From Actinomycetota bacterium (GTDB lineage Bacteria > Actinomycetota > Actinomycetes > S36-B12): a stretch of 12,602 nucleotides of DNA. The stretch's first letter is position 1. Each line of letters opens with the position of its first letter. Shown piece by piece: positions 1 through 6,406 of this stretch. A program made the position numbers and the translations under genes. The DNA lies in assembly GCA_010029945.1 (NCBI GenBank), contig RGQW01000033.1:1-12602 (forward strand). Direction: 5' to 3'. The notes under the pieces were generated by a model that was not told the origin of the DNA, did not search any database, and saw nothing but the letters and a program-made list of their open reading frames with translations.

Positions 1-1
1 C

Positions 2-340
2 GAGGTGTATCAGCGATTGGGAATTCCCACCGTTGCGACCGTTGCCTGGACGAGCACGCAGATCATGCGAGCGCTTTTGCCGATGGGGGCCCAAACCGAA
101 TTCGTGGACGCGACCAGTTCGTTGTGTCTTGCCGAGGTACATATCGGTGAATCCTGGCTTGGAAGAAAGGCCAGCGACCTCGCCGATGCGACCGCCGGCC
201 GAGTGGCGTTCCTGACCCGCTACGGACAGGCACTCCTGCCCGATGAGCGGACGGTCATTCAAGAGGGTGACCTCGTGCATCTGCTGTTCGACCCCGACCG
301 GCGTGATGATGTCGAGCGCATCTGCGAGAAGGGGCGGTGA
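2..340 (+). CDS. ceoB: TrkA-family K+ uptake protein CeoB, C-terminal part (5' end cut by window)
   Basis: The reading frame is open from the left edge, so the gene begins outside the window; the GTG at 5 is internal, because it lies within a well conserved RCK segment (VYQRLGIPTVATVAWT). About 112 residues remain: the end of the Rossmann (RCK_N) domain, then an RCK_C domain from about residue 45, which in this family binds ligand and helps gate the partner channel. The product is a cytoplasmic NAD-binding regulatory subunit of a Trk-type potassium uptake system. The stop at 338-340 is 6 bases before the start of the second TrkA gene, so the two are cotranscribed. Tandem trkA genes followed by a reverse DUF3159 gene match ceoB-ceoC of mycobacteria. 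The family call is firm; the symbol rests on synteny. Confidence 0.88.
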   Translation, partial: EVYQRLGIPTVATVAWTSTQIMRALLPMGAQTEFVDATSSLCLAEVHIGESWLGRKASDLADATAGRVAFLTRYGQALLPDERTVIQEGDLVHLLFDPDRRDDVERICEKGR

Positions 341-346
341 TCTGAC

Positions 347-1003
347 ATGCGTGTAGCCGTCGCCGGTGCAGGAAAGGTCGGTCGCGCCATTGCCCGTGAG
401 TTGGTCGGTAACGGCCACGAGGTTCTGCTGATCGACAAGGACGCGGAGTTGGCTCGACCCGGGGTTGTCGACGGTGCAGGGAGCCTCCTTGCGGATGCCT
501 GTGAGGTCTCCGCGCTCGACGAAGCGCGGCTCGCGGAATGCCAGGTGGTCGTTGCAGCCACGGGAGACGACAAGGTCAATCTTGTGGTGTCCCTTCTGGC
601 TAAGACAGAATTCGGCGTCCCGCGCGTGGTTGCTCGCGTCAATCACCCCAAGAACGAGTGGATGTTCGACGAGTCATGGGGGGTGGATGTCGCTGTCTCG
701 ACTCCCCGGATGCTTTCAGCACTGGTCGAAGAGGCGGTCTCGGTCGGCGACCTCGTCCGTCTCTTCACCTTCCGCCAGGGAGCTGCCGAGTTGGTCGAGA
801 TGACATTGCCATCAACCTCCCCCGTTGTCGGACACAGCACCTCGTCCATTGATTGGCCGCAGGACACCGTCCCGGTCGCCGTTGTTCGGGGTACGCACGT
901 AAAAACACCTGACGCGTCGCTGGTCTTGGAGGCCGGTGACGAGCTGTTGTTCGTGGCCGCACCGGAACGTGAGGCCGAGCTGCAGGCCCTCCTCGGGCAC
1001 TAG
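347..1003 (+). CDS. ceoC: TrkA-family K+ uptake protein CeoC
   Basis: Complete 218-residue RCK protein. The N-terminus is a Rossmann fold with the dinucleotide-binding motif GAGKVG at residues 7-12 and an acidic residue (D30 in LLIDKD) at the end of the second strand, as in NAD(H)-binding TrkA proteins. Residues 1 to about 130 are RCK_N, and about 135 to 218 are RCK_C, ending in a typical DELLFVAAPERE segment. It should act in the cytoplasm as a regulatory ring subunit gating a Trk/Ktr membrane pore together with the upstream protein. The ATG at 347 is preceded by a purine-rich GAAGGGG stretch about 13 bases away and lies 6 bases after the upstream stop. No pore-subunit gene is visible here. 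It is convergent with the DUF3159 gene. Confidence 0.92.
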   Translation: MRVAVAGAGKVGRAIARELVGNGHEVLLIDKDAELARPGVVDGAGSLLADACEVSALDEARLAECQVVVAATGDDKVNLVVSLLAKTEFGVPRVVARVNHPKNEWMFDESWGVDVAVSTPRMLSALVEEAVSVGDLVRLFTFRQGAAELVEMTLPSTSPVVGHSTSSIDWPQDTVPVAVVRGTHVKTPDASLVLEAGDELLFVAAPEREAELQALLGH

Positions 1004-1022
1004 CGCACGCTGGGGCCGCGCT
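1002..1022. terminator. Weak inverted repeat between convergent ceoC and DUF3159 genes
   Basis: AGCGC (1002-1006) and GCGCT (1018-1022) can pair around an 11-base loop, overlapping the ceoC stop and lying just before the DUF3159 stop. The stem is short and has no T-run, so a role as a bidirectional terminator is only suggested by its place between two gene ends. Confidence 0.2.
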
Positions 1023-1024
1023 GC

Positions 1025-1810
1025 TTACTGGTCAGAAGCCGACTCGTTGCTCTCGCGACGCTCCCGGTACACCGGCGCGAGAACGCGGTAGGTCACGTAG
1101 GCCGCACCCAAGAACAGCGGCCACCCCATGACTATTCGAGCAACTCCGAGTACTTCGACGGCCGCGGCCAAGTACAGCGGAACCTGAACGATGAGACGTC
1201 CGAAGAAGACCCCCACCCACACCCAGGAAGCGGCGGCATACGTGCGCACCAATTGCTTGTCGGAGCGCCACCTCGTTCCGTCACCGGTGAGGTAGCCCAT
1301 CGCCACGCCCAGCAACGGCCACCCGACCAGGATGCTCACAATGAAGGCACTGCCGTACACGACGTTCGTGATCAACCCGGGGAGGAAGAAGTTCTCCGCT
1401 TGACCCGTCCAGGCCGAGAAGCCAGCCGCGACGGCGAGCCCCAGGAATCCGGTCAGCACCTGTTGCAAGCGTTGGCGCCTGATGAGCCGGTAGATGGCAA
1501 GAACCGACCCGGTGACGACCGCTGCGATCAGCGCCGGAGCCAAATCCCGCCCGGCGACGATGTACACGGTGATGAACACCACGGTGGGCAGGCCACTGTC
1601 CACCATTCCTCGCCAACCGCCGATCGCCCGCTCGAGAATGAGCCCCTCCGCGCGGAGCTCGTTGCCGGCTAACGCGTCGGGGGCCACGGCGGCCTCGGCT
1701 GAGTCTTGGTCGGACGGGGCGTCGTCAGAGGAGGCATCACCAACGGAGGCGGCCTCGGCTGAGGCGTCGTGCGGCTCGTCGTCGGATGCCGCGGGATTGT
1801 GTGACTGCAT
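1025..1810 (-). CDS. DUF3159 family membrane protein
   Basis: 261 residues from the ATG at 1810; a TTG directly upstream (1813) would add one residue. Residues 1 to about 45 form a low-complexity acidic tail rich in Asp, Ser and Ala, probably disordered and cytoplasmic. From about residue 65 there follow five or six hydrophobic segments (for example around TVVFITVYIVAG, ALIAAVVTGSVLAIY, VLTGFLGLAVAAGF, LITNVVYGSAFIVSILVGW, WVWVGVFFGRLIV), ending in a charged tail. This matches DUF3159, an actinobacterial integral membrane family of unknown function (Rv2693c-like). The start is 7 bases after the OB-fold stop, making it the last gene of the dut operon. I infer no reaction. The family call rests on membrane layout plus synteny. 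Confidence 0.87.
   Translation of the reverse strand: MQSHNPAASDDEPHDASAEAASVGDASSDDAPSDQDSAEAAVAPDALAGNELRAEGLILERAIGGWRGMVDSGLPTVVFITVYIVAGRDLAPALIAAVVTGSVLAIYRLIRRQRLQQVLTGFLGLAVAAGFSAWTGQAENFFLPGLITNVVYGSAFIVSILVGWPLLGVAMGYLTGDGTRWRSDKQLVRTYAAASWVWVGVFFGRLIVQVPLYLAAAVEVLGVARIVMGWPLFLGAAYVTYRVLAPVYRERRESNESASDQ
1688..1763. repeat. 16-bp direct repeat 60 bp apart within the DUF3159 acidic tail
   Basis: The 16-mer ggcggcctcggctgag occurs at 1688-1703 and again at 1748-1763, exactly 60 bases (20 codons) apart, in frame. It encodes a repeated Ser-Ala-Glu-Ala-Ala segment. The 44 bases between do not match well, so this is an old or partial duplication within low-complexity sequence, not a clean tandem array. 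Confidence 0.5.
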
Positions 1811-1817
1811 CAACTAC

Positions 1818-2264
1818 TCAGTCCGGAAGCAGTTCGTATCGTGGGTTAAACACTGTTGGGTGCTCCGAGACACAGTTGAGTCGGCCGTGGATCACCATCC
1901 GCCGTCCCACGTGTATCCCGGGAATGCGGCGACGCCCCAGCCAGACGACGAAAATCCGGCCGGTGGTGTCGCTCAGTTCGATCTCCAAGGCGGGGTGCTC
2001 TTCACTGAGGTTCCCCATTGAGGTCACCGACCCCGCCATCGTGACTTCTTCACCGGGTACACACGATTCGATGTCCAATACGTGCTCGCCCGGGTGTCGC
2101 CGCAGATGGTCAGCCGCGGACTCCCGCAGTAACCGTTCGTGGCTGGACTCCGTCAGTCGGCGCCAGGCGCGCCCGACGAATCCCACCGCCCCTTCCTTGG
2201 AGGACGCGGAAAGCGTTGCGGCCTCCGCGGCCGATGACTGCTGGGTGATGGAGTCCTCGGCCAC
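1818..2264 (-). CDS. OB-fold nucleic-acid-binding domain protein
   Basis: 148 residues from GTG at 2264. A Ser/Ala-rich start (1-25) is followed by a basic, helical segment (about 28-56), then an OB-type beta barrel from about residue 70 (GEEVTMAGSVTSM, ALEIELSDTTGRIFVVWLG, GRRMVIHGRLN) to the end. The pattern resembles the tRNA-anticodon/RecG-type OB domain, but no enzyme domain is attached. It belongs to the small actinobacterial OB protein family found next to dut (Rv2694c-like). The GTG overlaps the DUF3710 stop by one base (TAGTG), which points to translational coupling. Nucleic acid binding is expected from the fold; the target is unknown. Confidence 0.85.
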   Translation of the reverse strand: MAEDSITQQSSAAEAATLSASSKEGAVGFVGRAWRRLTESSHERLLRESAADHLRRHPGEHVLDIESCVPGEEVTMAGSVTSMGNLSEEHPALEIELSDTTGRIFVVWLGRRRIPGIHVGRRMVIHGRLNCVSEHPTVFNPRYELLPD

Positions 2265-3052
2265 TATCGCGTTTCCGTGATCTCAGGACCGCGCTCCGGC
2301 AACGTGATGGTGGTGCGCTCGGGCGTGGGGGCCTGCTCCGGGGCAGATCCAGTCTCGTCACGAGGAACACGCAGCGGCAATGCGTTGCCCATAGGCATCG
2401 CGTCGTTGCCCCGCACGACCACCATGCCCCTGATCGCCTTCTCCAATGCCTCTGCGGCACCGCTATCCCGGGACGCCTTGCCCAGAAAGACGAACCGAAG
2501 GAACCAGCGCGGGCCGTCCACCCCACAAAAGCGCGCGGGCTGGGCCTTGCCATCTTGACCGGTTACCTGCGCACGAAGTTCGACGCCGAACGATCCGTCG
2601 GCCTTTTCCACGAGCCCGCCGGACTTGTTGATGGACGACGCGATTTGACCCCGAATGTCTTCCCACATCCCCCCGCTGCGCGGCGCCGCATACGGTTGGA
2701 CTTGCACCGCGGAGTCTTGCGTCACCAAACTGAATTGCGAGACGACTCCGGTGTTCGGATCGGCCTGAACCTGCAATTTGACCGTCGGATCTGCGGGATC
2801 GGTAGGAACCAACAACGAACCGATGTCGATGCGCGGCTGCTGTGGGTAGTCCTCCGCTGAATCCCACGGGCCATCCGCACGCGCTACGTCACTCGACGTC
2901 TCCTCACCCACTCGATCAGTGTCCGGAGCCGCACCGCTGTCGGAATGACCGATACCGACGCCGTCAGGTTCGTCCGTGCCGTCTGTGCCGTCCGGGCCAC
3001 TTATGCCGTCCGTGCCGGCATTCGGCTCCTTACGACGACTGAAGAGACCCAC
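2264..3052 (-). CDS. DUF3710 family protein
   Basis: 262 residues from GTG at 3052. The start MGLFSRRK and the following acidic, Gly/Asp-rich region (about 10-65, with GTDG/GPDG-type repeats) precede a conserved soluble domain (about 70-230) with the family-like segments RIDIGSLLVP, MWEDIRGQI and FCGVDGPRWFLR. The C-terminal 35 residues are Pro/Glu/Thr-rich. DUF3710 is an actinobacterial family of unknown function (Rv2696c-like). There are no membrane segments. The start is well supported: AAGGAG lies 5 bases upstream. It lies 48 bases downstream of dut and overlaps the OB-fold gene by one base, so it is the second gene of the operon. No catalytic motif is evident. Confidence 0.88.
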   Translation of the reverse strand: MGLFSRRKEPNAGTDGISGPDGTDGTDEPDGVGIGHSDSGAAPDTDRVGEETSSDVARADGPWDSAEDYPQQPRIDIGSLLVPTDPADPTVKLQVQADPNTGVVSQFSLVTQDSAVQVQPYAAPRSGGMWEDIRGQIASSINKSGGLVEKADGSFGVELRAQVTGQDGKAQPARFCGVDGPRWFLRFVFLGKASRDSGAAEALEKAIRGMVVVRGNDAMPMGNALPLRVPRDETGSAPEQAPTPERTTITLPERGPEITETR

Positions 3053-3057
3053 ACCTT

Positions 3058-3063
3058 CTCCTT
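3058..3063 (-). promoter_or_regulatory. Shine-Dalgarno site of DUF3710 gene
   Basis: AAGGAG on the reverse strand, with a 5-base spacer to the GTG at 3052. It decides the non-ATG start. Confidence 0.75.
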
Positions 3064-3100
3064 CGACACCAAGTCACGTTCCGCAGTATGAGGCCCCACG

Positions 3101-3538
3101 CTACCGGCCGCTGGAGCCGAAGCCACCGTCACCACGGTGCGAACCCGGCAACTCGTCCACCTCATGCCATTCCACGTCGTGCACCCGCTGCACAATCAGT
3201 TGCGCAACGCGATCGCCCCGTTGCAACTGCACATCGCTCGTCGGATCGGCATTAACACCGATGACACAAATCTCCCCGCGATACCCCGCGTCGATTGTTC
3301 CCGGGGAATTCACGAGGGTGAACCCATGACGTGACGCCAAACCGCTTCGAGGGTGCACAAGACCAACGAAGCCTGGCGGCAGGGCGATGGCCACGCCGGT
3401 GGGAATCATCTGCCGCTCTCCGGGCGCCAAGTGGACATCGTGACGGGCGAAAAGATCCCAGCCTGCATCACCGGGGTTGCCGCGGCTCGGAGGCGGAAGA
3501 TCCGGATCGAGGCGATGAAGAAGAACGCGGACCGTCAT
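3101..3538 (-). CDS. dut: Deoxyuridine 5'-triphosphate nucleotidohydrolase (dUTPase)
   Basis: 145-residue trimeric-type dUTPase, which hydrolyses dUTP to dUMP and diphosphate, keeping uracil out of DNA and supplying dUMP for thymidylate synthesis. All five family motifs are present in order: PGDAGWDLFA (22-31), HPRSGLASRHG (62-72), NSPGTIDAGYRGEI (77-90, with the catalytic Asp83 and uracil-contacting Tyr86), GDRVAQLIVQ (108-117) and the C-terminal P-loop-like arm RGDGGFGSSG (135-144). Length and motif spacing are normal. The ATG at 3538 has only a G-rich stretch upstream. It is the first gene of a reverse operon with DUF3710, OB-fold and DUF3159, and is divergent from DUF3093. Confidence 0.97.
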   Translation of the reverse strand: MTVRVLLHRLDPDLPPPSRGNPGDAGWDLFARHDVHLAPGERQMIPTGVAIALPPGFVGLVHPRSGLASRHGFTLVNSPGTIDAGYRGEICVIGVNADPTSDVQLQRGDRVAQLIVQRVHDVEWHEVDELPGSHRGDGGFGSSGR

Positions 3539-3635
3539 CCGTGAACCCCCGGCGGGAGCGAGCCGGAAGCTAACGCGCCTGTCATGGCACGCGACTGTAC
3601 TGCCCGTCCAGGCCGAGGGCTGGGAAGATGGCTGC
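3539..3635. promoter_or_regulatory. Divergent intergenic region, dut operon / DUF3093
   Basis: These 97 bases separate the two divergent starts and must hold the promoter of the dut operon and probably that of DUF3093. On the reverse strand TACAGT and TAGCTT are possible -10 hexamers. On the forward strand GAAGAT (3624-3629) sits 6 bases before the GTG. None has a clear -35 partner, so exact promoters are not assigned. Confidence 0.35.
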
Positions 3636-4118
3636 GTGACGCAGACCTACCGAGAACGAGTAGTCCCCGGCGCGTGGTGGATCGTTGTCGCCTTCCTCAT
3701 CGTTGGAATGGTGTCTGTCGCGTATGGAGCGGCGCTCGGCACCGGTATTGGCTTCGTTGTTTTTGCCGTCGGTGCGGGAATCGTTCTTTTTGGAACGCGA
3801 GCCGTGACCGACACGATCGTCATCGACGATGGTGAGTTGGGTGTCGGCCGTGCTCGTGTGCCGCTTCACGTCCTCGGAGCGGTCCGGGTTCTCACTAGTG
3901 ATGATGTGGCTCGAGCCCGCCGCGGGTTTGACCCAGAAGTGACTGACACCGCATTCACACGATTGCCACCATGGGGGCCATCACACGCCGTTTGGGTGGA
4001 GGTGGCCGATGATTCCGATCCTCACAGCGGCTGGCTCCTCGCGAGTCGTTACGCCGACGACTTCGGTAGGGAACTCACCGAAGCCATCGCCGCCTGTCAC
4101 AGACGGTCCGGTGAATGA
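3636..4118 (+). CDS. DUF3093 family membrane protein
   Basis: 160 residues from GTG at 3636. The start YRERVVPGAWWIVVAFLIVGM is typical of DUF3093. Two hydrophobic helices follow one another (about 13-33 and 36-53), and the remaining 105 residues form a soluble, probably cytoplasmic domain with Trp-rich segments (LPPWGPSHAVWVEV, WLLASRYADDF) ending in a short basic tail. The family is actinobacterial, of unknown function, and lies next to dut in mycobacteria (Rv2698-like). A weak GGGAAG precedes the start by 8 bases; alternatively the message is leaderless. It is followed on the same strand by DUF4235 after about 100 bases. The layout resembles small PH-like membrane proteins, but I do not claim a role. 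Confidence 0.85.
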   Translation: MTQTYRERVVPGAWWIVVAFLIVGMVSVAYGAALGTGIGFVVFAVGAGIVLFGTRAVTDTIVIDDGELGVGRARVPLHVLGAVRVLTSDDVARARRGFDPEVTDTAFTRLPPWGPSHAVWVEVADDSDPHSGWLLASRYADDFGRELTEAIAACHRRSGE

Positions 4119-4215
4119 CGCCACACTCGCACCCTGCCACCACGATCGCTGCACAGGTGTCGCGGCTTCACCACGGGAAAGGTGACCCGACGTCCCGAGA
4201 TGCAGCACCATGCGC

Positions 4216-4221
4216 CACAGT
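4216..4221 (+). promoter_or_regulatory. Possible -10 element of DUF4235 gene (leaderless)
   Basis: CACAGT lies 6 bases before the ATG at 4228, the distance expected if transcription begins at the start codon. It has no clear -35, so support is weak. Confidence 0.2.
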
Positions 4222-4227
4222 TGGGTC

Positions 4228-4566
4228 ATGACCGCTTCTTCTACGCACGACAGCACCGCGAGCGATTCCGGCGCCGCTCACACCACTCCCCTGGATGCAT
4301 CGGAGTCGTCGGATTCAACACAGGCATCCGGCAAAACACCGATGGCCAATCTTGTCGCTCCGATTGTTGCCCTGGGCGCAACGTATGTCGCACGCAAGAC
4401 TCTGGCGTCGGCTTACCGCGCGGCGACAGGTTCCGCTCCCCCATCGAACACGGACCGGACTGTTCCCCTGGGTCGCGTGCTTGCGTGGGCGGCGCTCGGT
4501 AGTGCCACCGCCGCCGTTATCGAGGTCGTCGCTTTCCGTTCGATGGCCCGCTTCTTCGGCGAGTGA
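4228..4566 (+). CDS. DUF4235 family small membrane protein
   Basis: 112 residues from the ATG at 4228; an in-frame ATG at 4210 would give 118, and one at 4342 would give a product with the usual short N-terminus of the family. No start has a good ribosome site. The first 38 residues are rich in Ser, Thr and Ala and look disordered. The domain begins at MANLVAPIVALGATYVARKTLASAYRAATG and continues with a second hydrophobic helix (LAWAALGSATAAVIEVVAF), giving two membrane segments. DUF4235 is a small actinobacterial family of unknown function. It is not part of the mycobacterial version of this block and appears inserted between DUF3093 and DUF4193. It is convergent with DUF4193. Confidence 0.78.
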   Translation: MTASSTHDSTASDSGAAHTTPLDASESSDSTQASGKTPMANLVAPIVALGATYVARKTLASAYRAATGSAPPSNTDRTVPLGRVLAWAALGSATAAVIEVVAFRSMARFFGE

Positions 4567-4581
4567 TCGACACAGCGATCA
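4564..4581. terminator. Perfect small hairpin holding both stop codons of convergent genes
   Basis: TGATCG (4564-4569) and CGATCA (4576-4581) are perfect complements around a 6-base loop. The left arm contains the TGA stop of DUF4235 and the right arm, read in reverse, the TGA stop of DUF4193. It may work as a short bidirectional terminator, but a 6-bp stem without a T-run is weak. Confidence 0.3.
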
Positions 4582-4875
4582 AGCACAGTCCTTGCAGATA
4601 GGTCCGCTCTTGCCCTCGTGATCGAGTTGGCTGCGGTGGTGCACCAGAAAACACGACATGCAGGTGAACTCGTCCGACTTCTTCGGCACCACGGTCACGG
4701 TGAGGTTCTCGCTGGACAGATCCGCCCCCGGAAGCTCGAGGTTTTCGGCGAGCTCAGCCTCATCGACATCCACGGCTGAGGCGGTCTTCTCCGCGCGCCG
4801 GGCCTTGAGTTCCTCAAGGCTGTCTTCGGCGAGTTCCTCGTCTGTTTTGCGAGGAGCGTCGTAGTCGGTGGCCAT
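4579..4875 (-). CDS. DUF4193 family zinc-ribbon-like protein
   Basis: 98 residues from the ATG at 4875, which matches the usual MATDYDAPRKTDEE start; the frame stays open further upstream, but that extension is unlike the family. The N-terminal two thirds is acidic and helical (ELAEDSLEELKARRAEK). The C-terminal part carries two CxxC pairs, C72-x2-C75 and C94-x2-C97 at the very end, which should bind one zinc ion as a ribbon or knuckle. DUF4193 (Rv2699c-like) is a near-universal small actinobacterial protein of unknown function, so a regulatory or protein-binding role is only inferred from the ribbon. An AGGAGG 10 bases upstream fixes the start and suggests strong translation. Confidence 0.93.
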   Translation of the reverse strand: MATDYDAPRKTDEELAEDSLEELKARRAEKTASAVDVDEAELAENLELPGADLSSENLTVTVVPKKSDEFTCMSCFLVHHRSQLDHEGKSGPICKDCA

Positions 4876-4885
4876 AGCCGGATGT

Positions 4886-4891
4886 CCTCCT
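4886..4891 (-). promoter_or_regulatory. Strong Shine-Dalgarno site of DUF4193 gene
   Basis: A perfect AGGAGG on the reverse strand, 10 bases before the ATG at 4875. It decides the start over the longer open frame reaching 4956. Upstream, CACAAT (reverse strand, 4912-4917) is a possible -10 box. Confidence 0.75.
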
Positions 4892-4980
4892 GTCGGCGTT
4901 CTAAGGCGCAGATTGTGCCCTATGCCCCGCCCGTTCACCCGTTGACCCCCGCGCATGTCGCGTGGGTTCGCTCACAGCGT

Positions 4981-4986
4981 GACAAT
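4981..4986 (+). promoter_or_regulatory. Possible -10 element of gamma-CA-like gene (leaderless)
   Basis: GACAAT lies 6 bases before the ATG at 4993, a distance compatible with transcription starting at the A of the start codon. The alternative reading is that GGAG (4987-4990) acts as a ribosome site, but its 2-base spacing is too short. Confidence 0.25.
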
Positions 4987-4992
4987 GGAGCC

Positions 4993-5511
4993 ATGGCCCT
5001 CTACGCACTCGGGGACAAAACCCCCGATATTGACCCCACGGCTTTTGTCCACCCAGACGCCGTCATCATCGGCGATGTCCGTGTGGGACCCGAATCCTCG
5101 GTATGGCCGACTGCCGTACTGCGCGGCGATCACGGCTCCATCGTCGTGGGATCACAGACGTCCATTCAGGACGGCACGATCGTGCACTGCACCGACACGC
5201 AGGACACGATCATCGGAGACCGCTGCGTGGTCGGGCACAACGCTCACCTGGAGGGATGCCGCGTGGAGAACGACTCGCTCATCGGATCCGGGTCCGTGCT
5301 CCTCCACGGAGTGCGGGTCGGCCCCCAAGCGCTCGTGGGGGCCGGCGCCGTCGTCTCCCCCGGCACGGTGGTGCCACCCCACGCCCGTGCCCTCGGCGTT
5401 CCGGCTCGCATCACCGAGGATGTTGTGGATGCCGGTGAGTTCGCCGCCAACGTTGACGTGTACTGCCACAACGCGCGCTGGTACGCCTCGGATATGCGAC
5501 GCCTTGACTAA
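4993..5511 (+). CDS. Gamma-carbonic-anhydrase-like hexapeptide-repeat protein
   Basis: 172 residues from the ATG at 4993, where homology begins; the frame is open back to 4882 but that part is not family-like. Residues 12-140 are hexapeptide repeats ([LIV]GxxxxV type) forming a left-handed beta helix, followed by a C-terminal helix packing on it. Residues aligning with Cam of Methanosarcina are R44 and D46 (LRGDHG), Q59 (IQDGT), H65 (IVHC) and H82 (VGHNAHLEGC). The place of the third zinc His, five after H82, is Glu87; H85 is the only nearby His. The family includes CO2 hydratases and non-enzymatic or CoA-related relatives (YrdA, PaaY, CaiE), so carbonic anhydrase activity is uncertain. It is convergent with suhB. 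Confidence 0.88.
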   Translation: MALYALGDKTPDIDPTAFVHPDAVIIGDVRVGPESSVWPTAVLRGDHGSIVVGSQTSIQDGTIVHCTDTQDTIIGDRCVVGHNAHLEGCRVENDSLIGSGSVLLHGVRVGPQALVGAGAVVSPGTVVPPHARALGVPARITEDVVDAGEFAANVDVYCHNARWYASDMRRLD

Positions 5512-5517
5512 TATGGC

Positions 5518-5541
5518 CCTGAGCGAACGGGACTACTCAGG
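5518..5541. terminator. Inverted repeat between convergent gamma-CA-like and suhB genes
   Basis: CCTGAG (5518-5523) pairs with CTCAGG (5536-5541) around a 12-base loop, within and just beyond the 25-base gap between the two stops. There is no T-run, so a terminator role is a weak inference from position. Confidence 0.22.
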
Positions 5542-6352
5542 CATCACGCTTGTTGATACCCAACCCGGCACTGCATTCATCCAGCGCGCCTTGGAAGGCT
5601 TTCGCGATTCCCGGCACCGCGACAAGGTCGCGCGCGATGAGCAAGCCGGCCGCGACGTCCCACACATTCAGGTGCGCCTCGTAATACGCATCGGTTCGTC
5701 CACTGGCCAGCCACGTGAAGTCGACCACCGCACATCCCGTTCGGCGGATATCCCGCACCCGAGAGATGAGTCGTTGCACGATCAAGGCCTGTTCTGCACG
5801 AATGTCAGGTTCGTAGCAAAAGCCGGTCGCCACCATGGTCTGACCCAGCGAGGTGCAGTCTCGGACGTGCAACCGTTCGCACACATCACCGACAACCCGC
5901 CACGCGCCGGCTCCTCGGATACCGATGAAGCCTTCGCCTGTCTCGGGAGTGACGATCACACCGACGACCGTGGCACCGATGTCCTGATCCTCGGCCGCAA
6001 CAGAGACACCCCACAGGGGGATCCGGTAGAGGTAGTTCACCGTCCCGTCGAGAGGATCAACAATCCAGCGGATTCCCGTTTCCGACGCACGGTCGCTTCC
6101 CTCTTCGCCCATCAACCCGTCACCAGGACGCTCGCCCAGGAGTCGTTCGAACAGAAGATGCTCGGCGGCCTTGTCCATCGATGTGACCACGTCCGTGGGT
6201 GTCGACTTGGACTCCACCGACAACTCATCCGGACGCTCGGTGAGGAGGAATCGACCCGCTTCGGAAGCCGCCCGCCACGCCAGATCCGCGAGGGGATGCA
6301 ATGCGAGCACTTCCGCGAGAGTGCGTGTGGGTGCATCCGTGGACGTCCCCAT
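5537..6352 (-). CDS. suhB: Inositol-1-monophosphatase family protein (SuhB-like), with an apparent C-terminal deletion
   Basis: 271 residues from the ATG at 6352, chosen because AGAGGGG lies 5 bases upstream; a GTG at 6358 would add two residues but touches that site. The family removes phosphate from inositol 1-phosphate or related sugar phosphates with Mg2+. Metal-binding residues are present: E83/E84 in GEEG (82-85), D99 and D102 in WIVDPLDGT (96-104), and D232 in WDVAAG (231-236). After WDVAAGLLIA the usual xEAGGxV strand and following loop are missing, and the sequence passes straight to RDLVAVPGIAKAFQGAL, which aligns with the extreme C-terminus of relatives. Roughly 20 residues are gone. 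The frame is intact. Activity is therefore uncertain. It is divergent from the MFS gene. Confidence 0.9.
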   Translation of the reverse strand: MGTSTDAPTRTLAEVLALHPLADLAWRAASEAGRFLLTERPDELSVESKSTPTDVVTSMDKAAEHLLFERLLGERPGDGLMGEEGSDRASETGIRWIVDPLDGTVNYLYRIPLWGVSVAAEDQDIGATVVGVIVTPETGEGFIGIRGAGAWRVVGDVCERLHVRDCTSLGQTMVATGFCYEPDIRAEQALIVQRLISRVRDIRRTGCAVVDFTWLASGRTDAYYEAHLNVWDVAAGLLIARDLVAVPGIAKAFQGALDECSAGLGINKRDA

Positions 6353-6406
6353 GGGCACCCCCTCTTCCGGTCATCGCAGAACCCCGTCGACTTCGACACC
6401 GCACGT

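Noticed and set aside
1..340. The GTG at position 5 as a true start of a short 111-residue protein
   Set aside because: The sequence begins in the middle of a conserved RCK segment, and the frame continues to the left edge without a stop, so this is a truncated CeoB.
4119..4227. Small inverted repeat TCACC/GGTGA upstream of DUF4235 as an operator or riboswitch
   Set aside because: A 5-bp stem is expected by chance in this composition, and no larger structure surrounds it.
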